NCBI GenBank assembly: GCA_031771865.1 | Contig: JASISA010000027.1 | Location: forward strand, 186,001 to 250,000 | DNA from: Nothophaeocryptopus gaeumannii | Lineage: Eukaryota > Ascomycota > Dothideomycetes > Mycosphaerellales > Mycosphaerellaceae | Direction: 5' to 3' | DNA: 64,000 nt | Shown: in pieces, positions 1-10,822 of the stretch | Layout of the letters: each line of letters opens with the position of its first letter | How positions within the stretch are numbered: position 1 is the stretch's first letter | Position numbers and translations under genes: made by a program | Notes under the pieces: model-generated | Told to the model about the DNA's origin: nothing | The model's input: the letters and a program-made list of their open reading frames with translations, nothing else | Database searches by the model: none

Positions 1-1746
1 ATAGCGTCTGTCGCTGCCGCTACGGGCAACGCCAGTCTCGCCTCGGAATATCAGCAAAAGGCCGACAGCTTGAAGACATCGATATATGATGACCTCTGGA
101 ACTCAACACAAACATTCTTCGTGGATTACATCAAAGACGGCGAACCGGGTGCTGGGCAGGTGGAGGGCAGAGAACAAGTCGGTCTTTTCCCATACCGATT
201 CGGTATTGCTCTAGAACAAAACACCACAGTGCCTACACTCGAGGCGCTCGCCGATCCCCAAGGCTTCAACACAACTTACTTCCCAACGACACTGGAAGTC
301 CGCAATCAGTACTACACAGAGACCAAACCCGGAGACGCTTGCTGCTACTGGCAAGGTCAGAACTGGCCATACAGCACCGCTCACACTGTTCAATCTCTCG
401 CTGCGATGTATCGAAGCGGTTTGGCAACGCTGGATCAGTATTTTGATCTATTGAAAAATTACGCGCTCACGTAGTACAAGAACGGAGAGCCATATGTGGC
501 TGAGATGCACTTCCCATCTCAGGATGGCTGGAGTCAGGATGCCAGCAACCATTCTGAACACTACCAACATTCGACATACTGTAACAATGTCCTGACTGGT
601 CTGTTGGGCATCATTCCGCGTGCAGACAATGTTCTGGAGATTGACCCCATCATACCAGCGGATTGGAGTTACTTCGCAGTCGAGAATGTGCCCTACCACG
701 GCCTGCTGGTGACCATCTTGTGGGACAAGGATGGGAGTAGATACAAAAATGGCTCAGGGCTCACCGTGTTCGCCAATGGAAAGTCGATTCATAACGGTGA
801 TAGTCCCAAGGTAACAGTTCAGCTACCTTTGAACGATGCAAACCAAGACGCAACACCCATCGACGTCAATATCGCCGTAAATGCTCTCGGTCTGTCCGGG
901 GTCGGCTCCTGGCCTCGTGCTTCTGCAACATATACATACTTCAAAGATGACCCATACAAAGCAATCAATGGTGCGCTCTTCTACGATGAGATACCGGACA
1001 ACAGATGGACGAACTACGACGATTCCGGCGCGCATGCCAACGACTCTCTAGCAATCAAGCTTCAACGCCCTCGAAATGTTACAGGAGTAGCACTTGCAAT
1101 CTTCTCCGATTCAGAGTCTCCGAACAATGGGAGCGTGGCGTGCCCTGCTTCGATCGAGATCACCGACAGGCCTGGAAGGCTGCTTGCCAACGAGTCGGAT
1201 TTCGCCTCCACTTGTTTGGCGAACGATATCAACGTCATATTCTTTAACGAGTCTGTGGAAGTCGACACCGTCAACATCAACTTCTTTGGCCAATCTGGAA
1301 AGGCCGTCGGTGTGACGGAGGTCCAATTTTGGGTCCCGGCAAACACCGGTCCGTTCTACTTCGCAGCAGATGCCTTACCATCTCGCGACTCCAGCGCATC
1401 TACAAACTCAACAGCTCATGTGGCTTTTGACGCAGATTCCAAAGCAACTTCGAATGGCGCTGTCATGGCGCTGGGTGATGCACAATCTGCGATAGGTTTC
1501 TCTGGCATTTTCTCTGCTCAGGGTGGGAGTCCAGACGTGGAGTTGAGATACAAGAACAATGGAACAGCATCGATCTCTCTCGGTGTGGAGGTCAATAGGT
1601 TCGCAGCTGTAAGTGTAAAGCTTGGGACGGCGAGCGGATATCAGAGTGTAAAGCTGCCTGGTATTACGCTTTGGAGAGGAACGAACTTCATCACACTATC
1701 TGGAGGCGGGAGTGGACTGTTCTTGGAAGGTCTGAATGTCACCTGA
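1..1746 (+). pseudogene. Secreted six-hairpin (MGH1-like) glycosidase, 3' part, one in-frame TAG
   Basis: The frame is open from the left window edge, so the 5' end lies outside. The stretch ACCYWQGQNWPYSTAHT (about codons 112-128 of the visible frame) and the later DASNHSEHYQHSTYCNNVLTG resemble the (alpha/alpha)6 catalytic core of fungal MGH1/GH63-like glycosidases; a beta-sandwich-like C-terminal part follows to the TGA at 1744. A TAG at 472-474 interrupts the frame after NYALT; the frame resumes directly with YKNGEPYVAEMHFPSQDG, which looks like uninterrupted family sequence. No plausible intron removes the TAG, so I read it as a single substitution, for example CAG to TAG. Many Asn-X-Ser/Thr sites fit secretion. 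The substrate cannot be told from sequence. Readthrough or a base-call error remain possible. Confidence 0.7.
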
Positions 1747-2125
1747 ATAACTGTGGAGCACACAGAGGCTCTCTGTCGCCATGTCTGTCTTTGAGGCCCA
1801 TATCTATGAGCTGGATGGTCTGGATGCCCGAAGAAACATCGAGATGTCTCGAAGCGGACAATCGTGGAATGAAGATATCAAAGCAATGGAAACAACACAG
1901 GCTTGATATCTCTGCTTAATTGCTTGAGACCGAGCCTCTCGTTGCGAGTTCGAAGTTACACGCGGCTCTGGCAACTGTGAGTGACTGCGTCATACCTCAA
2001 ACGGCGATACACTGGCACTCACAATCTGCTTCGCCTTCACTCCACGTCCCCCTCAAACGCTGTGCTGCCACACTCGGACTCAGGCAATAACCAAGGACGA
2101 CGAAGCGAGGAAAGGCCCTCAAAGC
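1747..2125. other. Intergenic stretch, nothing recognised
   Basis: Downstream of the glycosidase stop. Only short chance frames are present and no repeat stands out. Confidence 0.5.
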
Positions 2126-3170
2126 ATGATGCCTGTAGCTGTCCTGCTACTTCAACTCCCGAGACTCACGTGCATGCCAGAATTTTTGAAGCACACCAAC
2201 ATCAACCACGTCATCATGGAGCAGTACCTGGAGACGCACCCAGATGCCGACTTCGACGAGGACATGATTTTCTCCCTAATGACAGAGATCTACAAGGCTC
2301 TCGTCAGATTGGGCGCCATGGAAGAGGCCGACACGGATTGGACTCCTGCAGGAGGGCGCGTATTGGATCTTGCGAAACTCCCGTCACACCGTCAAGACAG
2401 ACGGTCGTGTCGTTTCACTGATGCAGCGTCTTCCAACTATGGGGCCTCTAGATGGCTGCTACCCTTTCGTCCCAGGCATGCGACCACTGAGCTACATCGG
2501 CCCCGAGAAGCTGTATTGGGGTCGCTGCATTCGCAGAGAAAGGTCAAGCTCACTTACAGGCACGGCTATCGAGTTGTGGGGAACCCAGGTGCGCAATACT
2601 GGGGCAATCACGCAAGTCATGTCGGCAATTCTTTAGTATCTCGCGATCCAGACGCCCCGTTCACGGTTCAGGCGGTGGATGCTCACCTACGCTGGTGTCC
2701 ACGCGAAAGGCCCCCTATTGTCCATCTACACAAACTGGGAGAAAGCGCTTTGGAAAGCCAAATGGCTCTCTAGAAAAGGTGCGGCAAACGTGCGGAATCT
2801 TGTCTCATCGATCTCGAGGAGCTTGGAATCAACTACGACGTCGACATCTACGATGCTCATGGTCTTGCTGCTCGACTTGGATATCCAACACTGCAAGGCA
2901 AACATAGTCCGAGTAGCAGAAAATCACATCGATGAGCTCCTCGTACACCGTGAGAATACCTGGCGCCAACTGTATGATCCTGGCGAGCCATCCCAGCTGG
3001 AGGCGATATCATTAGAATTTCCAGATTGGCTTTGCACCATGGATAGCCATTTCAATGGAATACTTCAATCTACTGAAATTGCGTTTATGCTGCTGTGCAC
3101 CTTAGCGTCGCTACTGTCTCAAACATGGGTCAAGAGCTGTATTCGGAACAAGCGCCTGCTTCGCAGCTAG
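2126..3170 (+). pseudogene. Possible decayed protein-coding block, unidentified
   Basis: Protein-like segments occur in two plus-strand frames. The first (2126 to about 2350) includes EQYLETHPDADFDEDMIFSL followed by an acidic helical stretch ending near GGRVLDLAKL. The second frame continues at about 2370-2636 with LMQRLPTMGPLDGCYPFVPG, and at 2679-3170 with WMLTYAGVHAKGPLLSIYTN. Frames are interrupted by stops and shift with no convincing splice sites between them. I do not recognise a family. It may be an old gene remnant, or a multi-exon gene that I could not solve. The composition looks more coding-like than in the neighbouring spacers, but this is a visual judgement. Confidence 0.25.
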
Positions 3171-3531
3171 CCCGACTGATCAGCCAGGAGATCCAGAGGG
3201 ATCTGGTGACCTGGCCAGGTGGGTGGCGCAAATCGGCATCGTCGGTGGTCTGCGCAGATTGCGATGGCTATCAAGTGTTGCGATGTTGATCTGCCACTGG
3301 CTTGAACGTTGTCAGTGGGACATCATGTAGCGAGATGCCATACCTGTTTACGATTTGGCAAATTGAGCGACAAACCGGCGTTGAAATCGAGTGACGGATG
3401 CCAAGACTTGCATGTGAACGTCGGCGGAAAGCTCCAACAGCTCCAACAACGCTTTGCTGAGAAACTTGCGTATGGACCAATCTGTTGTGATTATTCAAGA
3501 TGAGGAGATATCGAAGACGATTCGCCGAACT
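3171..3531. other. Intergenic stretch, nothing recognised
   Basis: Lies between the undeciphered block and the 3' end of the esterase gene. Only short frames on both strands; no repeat or RNA gene seen. Confidence 0.4.
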
Positions 3532-5145
3532 TCAAGGCACACATTCCCAAGCATCCGGATTCCTATAGTCCTTCGCATCTTTACATCTATTTCTCAACGG
3601 CCACTTACAATGCCTCCGCTCAAAATCCACACCCTGACTGGGGTCATCCTCAACATACGCCACACCCGTCAATGTCTCCGGCGCAGCAGAATCGCCCTTC
3701 TCCACCCAATCAATCATCCTTTGCAAGATGTTATGCTGAGCATCTCGCGCTCCACCAGCTCTTTGCCCAATATGGTACGCTCCGACACCTCCGCCGCAAT
3801 GACCCATGCCCGATATCCGGAAGAAGCGGTAGAAAGAGTCGAGTTCTGCTGGGCTTTGTCCCATGGTGGTAACAACATTCTCGTAGTAACGCGGGCTATT
3901 GTCGCTTGAAATGACCATGTCTGCGAGACCATGGTAATGCAAGATCTTCCCGCCATGTTTTTTGAAGGCTGAAAGGTCCCCCTTCCATGTCTCGATGTTG
4001 AAGGGATCCTTCGACGCGGCCATCGCAGCGTACATGCTGTTGAGAGTTGACGCATCCCAACTCGGGTCTTCCAGGATCGCGTATCGGAACCAGTCCACAG
4101 TGGGTTGGAATGGCTGACCATTGAGATAAACCTGAGCGGCACCGATTTCGGCGCCGGGCTGCAGCCCAGGGTAGATGAGCGATCCATTTACTCCGTAGAA
4201 GTCAGCGAGGACTGCAGAGACAGTCTTGACCTGGGCAGCGGTGAGGCAGCAAGAAGTATCGGTGGCGCTTGAGGCGCACTGCAGTGCCACTGGTCGATAT
4301 CGGCAGAGATCGGGATCCTCAATGATGCCGTCGGCAACACCATCGATCGCGTCACATTGCTTGAGGACGTCTTGGTGGACCAGAGACCATTTGGCTGTAG
4401 TCAGGAAGCTCTTCGAAGTGTTGGTTCCTGTAATGGGCAAGAAGCGGCCGCTGAATGAACTGAGATTGTTGGAAGCAAGTGCTGGAGCCCCTGCAACAAT
4501 ACCATCGAATTGTTCTGGAAAGTCCTGGGCCAATTTGAAACCCTGTCGGCCTCCAGTCGAACAGCCAAGATAGTAGCTCTTGGTATAGTCCTGGGAATAG
4601 AAGTGTTTCGTGATGGCTTTCCCGACGATTGTCTCGGTGTATATAGAGCGGTATACAAAGTCCTCCAGAATGTCTGAGTTCTGATAGAAGGCCTCACCGC
4701 TCGAACCGTTATGGCCATTGTTGGCTCCAACGGCCGCGAATCCAAAGGAGTTGCCATATGCAATGTCTTCGTACTGAATGCATCCCGACGTGCCGCCATT
4801 CCCAGTTGCGAGAAATCGTCCAGTCCAGTTCGTAGGCAGCCAAGCTTCCAGTGTGATGCCTGAGCGATGGCTCGTCGCAACGTACATTGCGACTCGGCAG
4901 ATGTCCACAGGGACAACCTGCGATGGGCGTGAAACAACGCATGTCTCAGCATTGCCATCATGCGTCAGGGAGATGTTGGTCCCAGCTGTGATGTGGTGGG
5001 CGAAATTCACAGTAACATTAGGATGCTTCCAGTGGGCGATTGAAGAGCAGGCAGACTCTGGGTTTGGAAGAATCTGCTGAGCACCTGCGAGAGTAATGAG
5101 CCCGAGCCCGAGCCCGAGCCCGATCGCTTTCGCCATTGTCGCCAT
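3532..5145 (-). CDS. Secreted tannase/feruloyl esterase family protein
   Basis: Single-exon gene of 537 codons (ATG at 5145). The N-terminus is a hydrophobic signal peptide, roughly residues 1-22, cut near AGAQQ. The catalytic set is visible: YLGCSTGGRQ with Ser196 preceded by Cys195, Asp409 in HGLADMVIS, and His449 followed by Cys450 in GMGHCGG; this is the CS-D-HC arrangement of the tannase family (PF07519), in which the two Cys form a disulfide. CDAIDGVADGIIEDPDLC (264-281) matches the lid calcium-binding loop. Members hydrolyse ester bonds of gallates or of ferulic acid on plant cell wall polysaccharide; which one applies here cannot be told. Length is normal for the family. A GAGCCC hexamer repeat encodes the alternating Gly-Leu stretch of the signal peptide. 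Confidence 0.93.
   Translation of the reverse strand: MATMAKAIGLGLGLGLITLAGAQQILPNPESACSSIAHWKHPNVTVNFAHHITAGTNISLTHDGNAETCVVSRPSQVVPVDICRVAMYVATSHRSGITLEAWLPTNWTGRFLATGNGGTSGCIQYEDIAYGNSFGFAAVGANNGHNGSSGEAFYQNSDILEDFVYRSIYTETIVGKAITKHFYSQDYTKSYYLGCSTGGRQGFKLAQDFPEQFDGIVAGAPALASNNLSSFSGRFLPITGTNTSKSFLTTAKWSLVHQDVLKQCDAIDGVADGIIEDPDLCRYRPVALQCASSATDTSCCLTAAQVKTVSAVLADFYGVNGSLIYPGLQPGAEIGAAQVYLNGQPFQPTVDWFRYAILEDPSWDASTLNSMYAAMAASKDPFNIETWKGDLSAFKKHGGKILHYHGLADMVISSDNSPRYYENVVTTMGQSPAELDSFYRFFRISGMGHCGGGVGAYHIGQRAGGARDAQHNILQRMIDWVEKGDSAAPETLTGVAYVEDDPSQGVDFERRHCKWPLRNRCKDAKDYRNPDAWECVP
5098..5123 (+). repeat. GAGCCC hexanucleotide repeat inside signal-peptide coding sequence
   Basis: About four tandem GAGCCC units. 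On the minus strand they encode the alternating Gly-Leu core of the esterase signal peptide. The unit length is a multiple of three, so unit gain or loss would lengthen or shorten the hydrophobic core without a frameshift. Confidence 0.8.
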
Positions 5146-6521
5146 GAACGAGATGATGAAAAATCGTCAAGCACTCACCCCCTTGCCAGCCAAGCAGCGC
5201 TTGAGACAGGTTAAGTAGAATATTGATCCGGCGGACCACATGGCGGATGGCGGGTGAGATTATTTGCCGAAACATGGAGCCAATCAATATGGAGGTAAGG
5301 TACCGGTCTTCTGCTCATTCAAAATGCACCCCAAGCTGGGGTACTGCGTCGTATGCCCTTGGTGAAGCCTCGATACATCCCTGAGCCCCAGCGCAGGTAC
5401 TGTAGTCGAAGGAGCCTCAGCTAAGCCCGACCACATTGTTCAAAAGCCGCACTTTGAAAGAAATTGGTGTGGTTTGATTAGGAATTGGGGCTCGGGGAAT
5501 TATCGAAGCGAGGTTGGTGAAGCGAAGGGGTTGCGAGAAAGAGATGGGTGACAGGTCAGGGTCAAGGTCAAAGTCAGGGTCAGGGTCAGGGTCCCTCATG
5601 TGCGACACGCAAAGAGCATGCGGGGTGACGAATGGGGGCTTTCCGGCAGACACCGCGGCAGGGCCATTCGGAGTACGCACCGTTTCGTAGCCAAGACAGT
5701 GTGTCTGTTGCGGTAGATGAGATGGAGTGCTGGGAGAGACCTAGGAAATCAGCTTCCGCCATCATCGCGAACTGGGTTGTCTTGATGTTCAGATGAAGCG
5801 GATGATTCTGGAGCTTTTCAGCAAGGTAGGCTGGAGAGAGTGCATGCGTGGGCAGGAAGACGGTGGACATGAAGTAGCGAACCATGATGTCGACATCGGA
5901 AGAAGGTAGATTATCTCACATTCTTAGGCCTTTTCCAGAAGTGGCCTGGTGGGAGCGCCTGAGCACGAGATATCTCTCCATGTCCATTCGACTTCGTGAA
6001 CTACTTCACTTCCTCCCTACCATGCTCAGTCGTCTTCTAGTTTCACTCTCCTCTATCATGGATCCCTTAAGTAAATAGCATATACCAATATCGAGACAAC
6101 GCCCGTCAACACGCCGCATTTTCGCATCTGGGACGTTACGGAAACTTACCGATGCCGAGATCGGCCTTAAACACCGATCAGATACATCTGGAGAGGTACA
6201 TCCAACACAGCCTGCTGTGTCCTGTTCACCAGATGATGTCTCGCCATGGAAGTTGCTATAGCGAAATTGACGGCAGACAGTATTGACGACTTCGGCGCTG
6301 GTATCATCTAGCCATACTGTCACCGGAGTAGATCCTGGACACTTCTCATATACAAAACATCTTGAAGAACAACTACACCGCCAGCTATTCAGAAACAAAT
6401 TCCCAATAATATCAATCCTAATACTCCAACTGAAATCAGACACTTGAAGTGATCCCAAAACCTTGCCCATGAATCAAGAACAAACCAACTCCAACAAGAC
6501 CATCTACAAGATCATCAAACA
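5146..6521. other. Divergent intergenic region, 1.4 kb
   Basis: Separates the divergently transcribed esterase and CoA-transferase genes, so it should hold both promoters. Minus-strand frames at about 5417-5885 and 6006-6470 exist but show no family motif. One contains an acidic Asp-Pro string produced purely by the GGGTCA repeat. I see no convincing gene. Confidence 0.5.
5553..5595 (+). repeat. GGGTCA-type hexanucleotide microsatellite
   Basis: Imperfect tandem array of about seven units of GGGTCA, with variants AGGTCA and AAGTCA, in the spacer between two divergent genes. Confidence 0.75.
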
Positions 6522-8042
6522 ATGGCTGACTCTACCAAAACAAACGGGACCTCCTCTCAAGGCCTAGACCGCACCGACTTCAGGACACTAGATACCATTC
6601 ACTACATCTGGAACTACCTAGGCCTTCCCAAAGAATACCTCGACTCCCTGAGCATCCCTGATGCGGATCAAATCACTCTTCCCTCCTCATTCAAGACCGG
6701 CCACATAGCCCAAGCCACCATATCCCTCTCAGCGCTGGTCGCCTCTCTGGTTTCTGCAAACACCAATGACAACTCGACCGCAAAGCCAGCTGCAGTGACG
6801 GTACCATTAAGACATGCAACTCTCGAATACGCTTCCGAACGACACTATCTCCTCGATGGTCAACCGGCCAAATCACCCTGGGGTCCCACGGGAGGGAAAC
6901 ATCCCTGTAAAAACGGTGAATGGGTTCTCGTGCATGACAGTTTTCCCAATCATCATGTGGCGGCTTGTAAACTGCTGGGGTTGGAGCCGTTCAAAACGAA
7001 TTTCGATCAAGTCAGCGAGGCGACCAAAAAGTGGGATGCTGAAGAGCTCGAAAAAGTTGCACAGGAGAATAAAGCCGTCATCTACAAACAGAGGACGTAT
7101 GAGGAGTTCGCTCAGATGGAACAGTCTCGCGTCCTCCCCGACTGTCCTATTCAAATCCGACAAATCTCTCCCGCACCCGATGATTCTGGTCCGCCAGCAC
7201 ATATGCCTTCAGACTCCTCCCGCTGCCTCGCTGGTCTACGAGTCTTAGATTTGAGCAGAGTCATAGCCGCCCCCGTAGCAGGCCGCACGCTCTCCGCGCA
7301 CGGCGCCGACGTCCTCTGGATAACATCCCCCAATCTCCCCGCCCTCCCGGTGTTGGACGTGGACATGCACAAAGGCAAACGAACAATCCAACTCGATCTC
7401 TCCGATCCCAATTCCAAGGACTCCGACACCTTACGAGAACTCATCAAATCCTGCGACGTATTCCTGCAAGGCTACCGACCCACCTCCCTCGCCGGAAAAG
7501 GTTTCTCACCCGAGGTCCTCCGCTCCCTCAACCCCAATATAATAATCGCAAACCTCTCAGCCTGGGGACCCGCCGGTCCCTGGGCCGATAAACGCGGTTT
7601 CGACTCAATCGTCCAATGCGTTTCCGGGATGAACGTCTCCGAAGGCGAACACCACAACCCCTCCAACCCACCACCAGAAGGCCGCGTAACACCCGTACAG
7701 ATTCTCGATCACGCGGGCGGATACTTCTTGGCCACCGGCATAATGGCTGCCATATACAAGCGCGCGAAAGAAGGAGGAAGCTGGAACGTCGACGTCTCGC
7801 TCGCTGGCACTGGAAAATATCTCAAAAGTCTCGGTCAATGTCCTGGCACGAGCGGATTCGAGGTTCCGAATATTCCCACATGGGATCCAGCAGAAGTCGA
7901 GGCGTTGAGGAATATTGAACGGGAGAGTGGATTTGGGAAGTTCAAAGCCGTGAAGCATTCAGCGCAGATTGAAGGGAAGGAAGTAGGTTGGGAGAGAATG
8001 TTGAAGAAATTAGGCAGTGACGAGGCCAAGTGGTTGGAATAA
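6522..8042 (+). CDS. CaiB/BaiF class III CoA-transferase family protein
   Basis: Uninterrupted frame of 506 codons, ATG at 6522 and TAA at 8040. The C-terminal half carries the family III CoA-transferase fold (PF02515): GLRVLDLSRVIAAPVAGRTL (239-258), the nucleotide-loop-like MHKGKRTIQLDLSD (282-295), and RGFDSIVQCVSGM (358-370), in which Asp361 corresponds to the Asp that forms the acyl-enzyme anhydride. The first 230 residues look like a degenerate second copy of the fold, an arrangement seen in fungal members of about this length. The substrates (acyl-CoA donor and acid acceptor) are unknown. No targeting peptide is obvious. The gene converges on the RhoGAP gene, whose stop lies about 240 bp downstream. 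Confidence 0.88.
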   Translation: MADSTKTNGTSSQGLDRTDFRTLDTIHYIWNYLGLPKEYLDSLSIPDADQITLPSSFKTGHIAQATISLSALVASLVSANTNDNSTAKPAAVTVPLRHATLEYASERHYLLDGQPAKSPWGPTGGKHPCKNGEWVLVHDSFPNHHVAACKLLGLEPFKTNFDQVSEATKKWDAEELEKVAQENKAVIYKQRTYEEFAQMEQSRVLPDCPIQIRQISPAPDDSGPPAHMPSDSSRCLAGLRVLDLSRVIAAPVAGRTLSAHGADVLWITSPNLPALPVLDVDMHKGKRTIQLDLSDPNSKDSDTLRELIKSCDVFLQGYRPTSLAGKGFSPEVLRSLNPNIIIANLSAWGPAGPWADKRGFDSIVQCVSGMNVSEGEHHNPSNPPPEGRVTPVQILDHAGGYFLATGIMAAIYKRAKEGGSWNVDVSLAGTGKYLKSLGQCPGTSGFEVPNIPTWDPAEVEALRNIERESGFGKFKAVKHSAQIEGKEVGWERMLKKLGSDEAKWLE

Positions 8043-8280
8043 GACCGTGTATGTGAAGCTGTAGTTGTACCATAGAATGTAGTGATGAGATATGAAGTTT
8101 CTTGAGTAAAGTGTTTCGATAATTCTGTACATGAGGGTAGTCAACTGTTGCCGCTAAAAGATACCTGGATTACCTTTGGCAGAAAGGAAGAGGAAGTTCA
8201 AAGTCGTTACAGATCCACAGGGAGAGATTTGAGAGCACATGCCATGCTCCGCCGGAGAAACTTGGCTCGTGAGTCGTCGC

Positions 8281-10405
8281 TTAGTCCTCGTCGAAGATAG
8301 CGGTGGCATTCGACAAGATCGTCTCCAGGACTCTCTGTTGCCAGCTGGCGTCGGCGATGTGAGGGCCTTGATGAGCGCCCATAAGTGTAGGTCTGTGCGA
8401 AGTCAGTCAATGTGCCTCGAGGAGAAACAGAAAAGACTCACGCTAGACAGACGGCCAAGTTGGCAGCTGTCATTCTCGTCCTCGCCTCATTCTGCATGAC
8501 GCGATGTAGATGCAGTACCAGTGCCCTCAGAGTCGCGTAGTTCGGATCCGGCAAGTCGTTGATACATTGATGCAGCGCATCTCTCCGCGAATCATCGTTA
8601 TCCACCTGTGCTGATTCAATGAAATTGCCATATGTCGATCGTGTAAATAGTGGATCTGGCAGTTCTCGGAAGAACGATTTCATCAGACTGGTCACGGCGT
8701 TCACATCATGGCCAAAGTTGCTCGGATTCCTAAAGTCGAGCTGCGGGGCGTTCGGTGGGAGGTTGTCGAATGCCTCGCGCAAGCGGTTGACTTGTCCCAT
8801 GTTACCAGTCTGTCGGTAGATACCTTCGATTTCCAATCCGAAAAGATCGACGGCTTGGATACATTGGAAGACGATGATCGGTACGGCAGATTGGTCGCGT
8901 GCGAACAACTCTTCCATCCCAACTCCAAAGACACGCCCTCGGCCTCCCGAGTGAGGAACCACAGCTGGGATAGACGCAGGCGCAGGCGCCGAAATCGAGC
9001 CAGTCGTTTGTGTAGGCGTGTTCCCAAAACCAGTGCCAACTCGCTCATTAGGATGCGTAGGATATGGCGGTGTGTTGTATGTGTCTCGCAGAGGAGCCTG
9101 CTGAGGGTTGTATGGAGATGGCTCTCTGGCGAATGATGGCGATTGTCGATCTGTTGGTGGGGAAAAAGGCTGTGAAGCTGATGGCGGTCCATTGAAAGAA
9201 GAAACTTGAGGGGGCAACTGGGCGTCATATCTGCTGTTGGTGGAGGTGGGTTGAGAAGAAGCTGTGTGCACCGAAAGTGGCGGCTGAGATACTGGTGGCT
9301 GGCTGGATACTGAAAGTGAAGGCGGCTGTACTGGAGCCTTCTCCCTGGGTGCAAAGACCGGGTGCTTTTCGTACTTGATACCGTGATCCTGTGCGGGAAC
9401 ACTGCCGGAGAAGCTGGCCAGGTAGGTGCGGAAATCCTTCTCGTTGTCGATATCCAAGACCAAGTCTCGCAGACTCTTTCCTGAGGCGGTCCCATCTCCA
9501 AGCGGGCTGACAGCCAGACCATTGCCGAGCAACAACTTCTCGTTGAAAGTTGCAAACTTTTGCAATTGTAGAGTCAAGGCGCTGTCACACTCGTTGATGA
9601 GCGCCTGTAGCTCCCTCACGGCTTTTGGACGCAGCTCATTCAACAGGCTCTCTCGCTGCAACTTCGCTCCACGCACCTTCTCCTCGTAGTCTGCATCAGC
9701 GGCTTGTGCTTTCCTCAACAGGTCCTGCTCATGTTGCTCTGCGCTCTTTGGCCCCTTGATACCAAGTCTCCGCCCTGCTCTTGTATCACCCGTCCTTGCG
9801 CGATCGTAGTCATCAGCAAGGCTGTCGTACTTGGTCTTGGCCTTCTGCATTGCTGCTTCAGCATCACTCGCGTTCTTCTCCGCAGCCAAACCTTCATGCT
9901 TCCACTGCTTTCGGCCGCGCTCCATGTTCGCAGCCAAGATATCCAGATCTTCATGCATCTGATGCAGACTAAGCGCGAATTGCATGCCATTGTCCGCCAT
10001 TCTCTCATGTACACTCAGGATCTGTTGCAGCTGCAGAGCATATGTGCCACCACGTACTTCCCCCCTCTTCACGCTCTCCAGCTGGGATTGGGTCAGGCGT
10101 CTCAGGCCTTTCGCCTGGTCCTCTTCCAGTACTGAGCGCTTTTTCAAGAACTGCGCGAAGTCGCGCGCGGAGGCGATGCTTTGCTTGAGACGGTTGAGCA
10201 GCGTATTGATGCCAATGTCCGAATGCATAATATCTTCCACGGCCTTTGACATGCCACTCGTCGAGGCATTGCCGCTGGTGCCAGGTCTTACGTTCTCGGT
10301 CTCTGGACTGCCTGGTACTGATGCTCCATTCGTAGGCACAGGCGTCGTCGCATCGGTGATGGGCGTGTTGCCGTTCAAATCATCGCGATTGAACTCGCCG
10401 GACAT
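8281..10405 (-). CDS. F-BAR and RhoGAP domain protein (Rgd1-like)
   Basis: Two exons, 10405-8442 and 8392-8281, joined across a 49-nt intron (GTGAGT donor, CACAG acceptor); 691 residues. The join restores NLAVCLAPTLMGAHQGPH, the conserved end of a RhoGAP domain. Residues about 60-340 are helical and charged, as in an F-BAR domain that binds curved membrane. A Pro/Ser/Gln-rich linker follows (about 360-480). The RhoGAP domain spans about 492-675, with the catalytic arginine finger at Arg531 in GIYRQTGN. This order matches yeast Rgd1, which stimulates GTP hydrolysis by Rho3/Rho4 at growth sites. ATG at 10405 is the first in frame; the frame is open slightly upstream. Confidence 0.92.
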
Positions 10406-10822
10406 GGTCGTGTCCTTCAATCAGCACGTATTCAATGGTATCAATCCGTGGAGGTCGATTAAATAGTATAAAGTTCGATAGCGAAGATGGTGATCGAGTC
10501 AGTGAGGATGCGTAATATTAAGGCCTGAGTATATGCAAGTGAAGGCAAGTGAAGGCAGATAGGCTTGAGAACAGGCTTGACAACAGGCTTCGTTGTTCGG
10601 CCTCAGCCACGGGCAACGCGCCAGCTAGTGAACGGTGAACTGTTGCGCAGCTGCCAAATGAGAACAGGATCGCAGCAAGTCAGACGCACTGGACCGGCCC
10701 GCTCAAACCTTGCATCTGGCCGAGTCTTCCTTTCTCAATGACGTTAGAAGCAAGTAGATCTGAAGTAAAGTAAGTGAGTGTTCAACTCTGCTCTTTGCTA
10801 TCACCACCACTCATCTACCACA
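10406..10822. other. Divergent promoter region
   Basis: About 420 bp shared by the Rgd1-like and PNPOx-like genes. Contains a 10-bp perfect tandem duplication (GCAAGTGAAG at 10535-10554) and a nearby repeated AACAGGCTT motif around 10570-10592. No gene seen. Confidence 0.5.

Noticed and set aside
471..495. An intron to explain the glycosidase stop
   Set aside because: Although GTAGTA starts at 471, the text on both sides is continuous family sequence, so removing bases would delete conserved residues.
5417..5885. Minus-strand frames with an Asp-Pro repeat
   Set aside because: The repeat is the translation of the GGGTCA microsatellite; no family match or splice support.
8701..9555. 284-codon minus-strand frame
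   Set aside because: Lies in another frame inside the Rgd1-like gene; Ser/His/Arg-rich shadow of its low-complexity linker.
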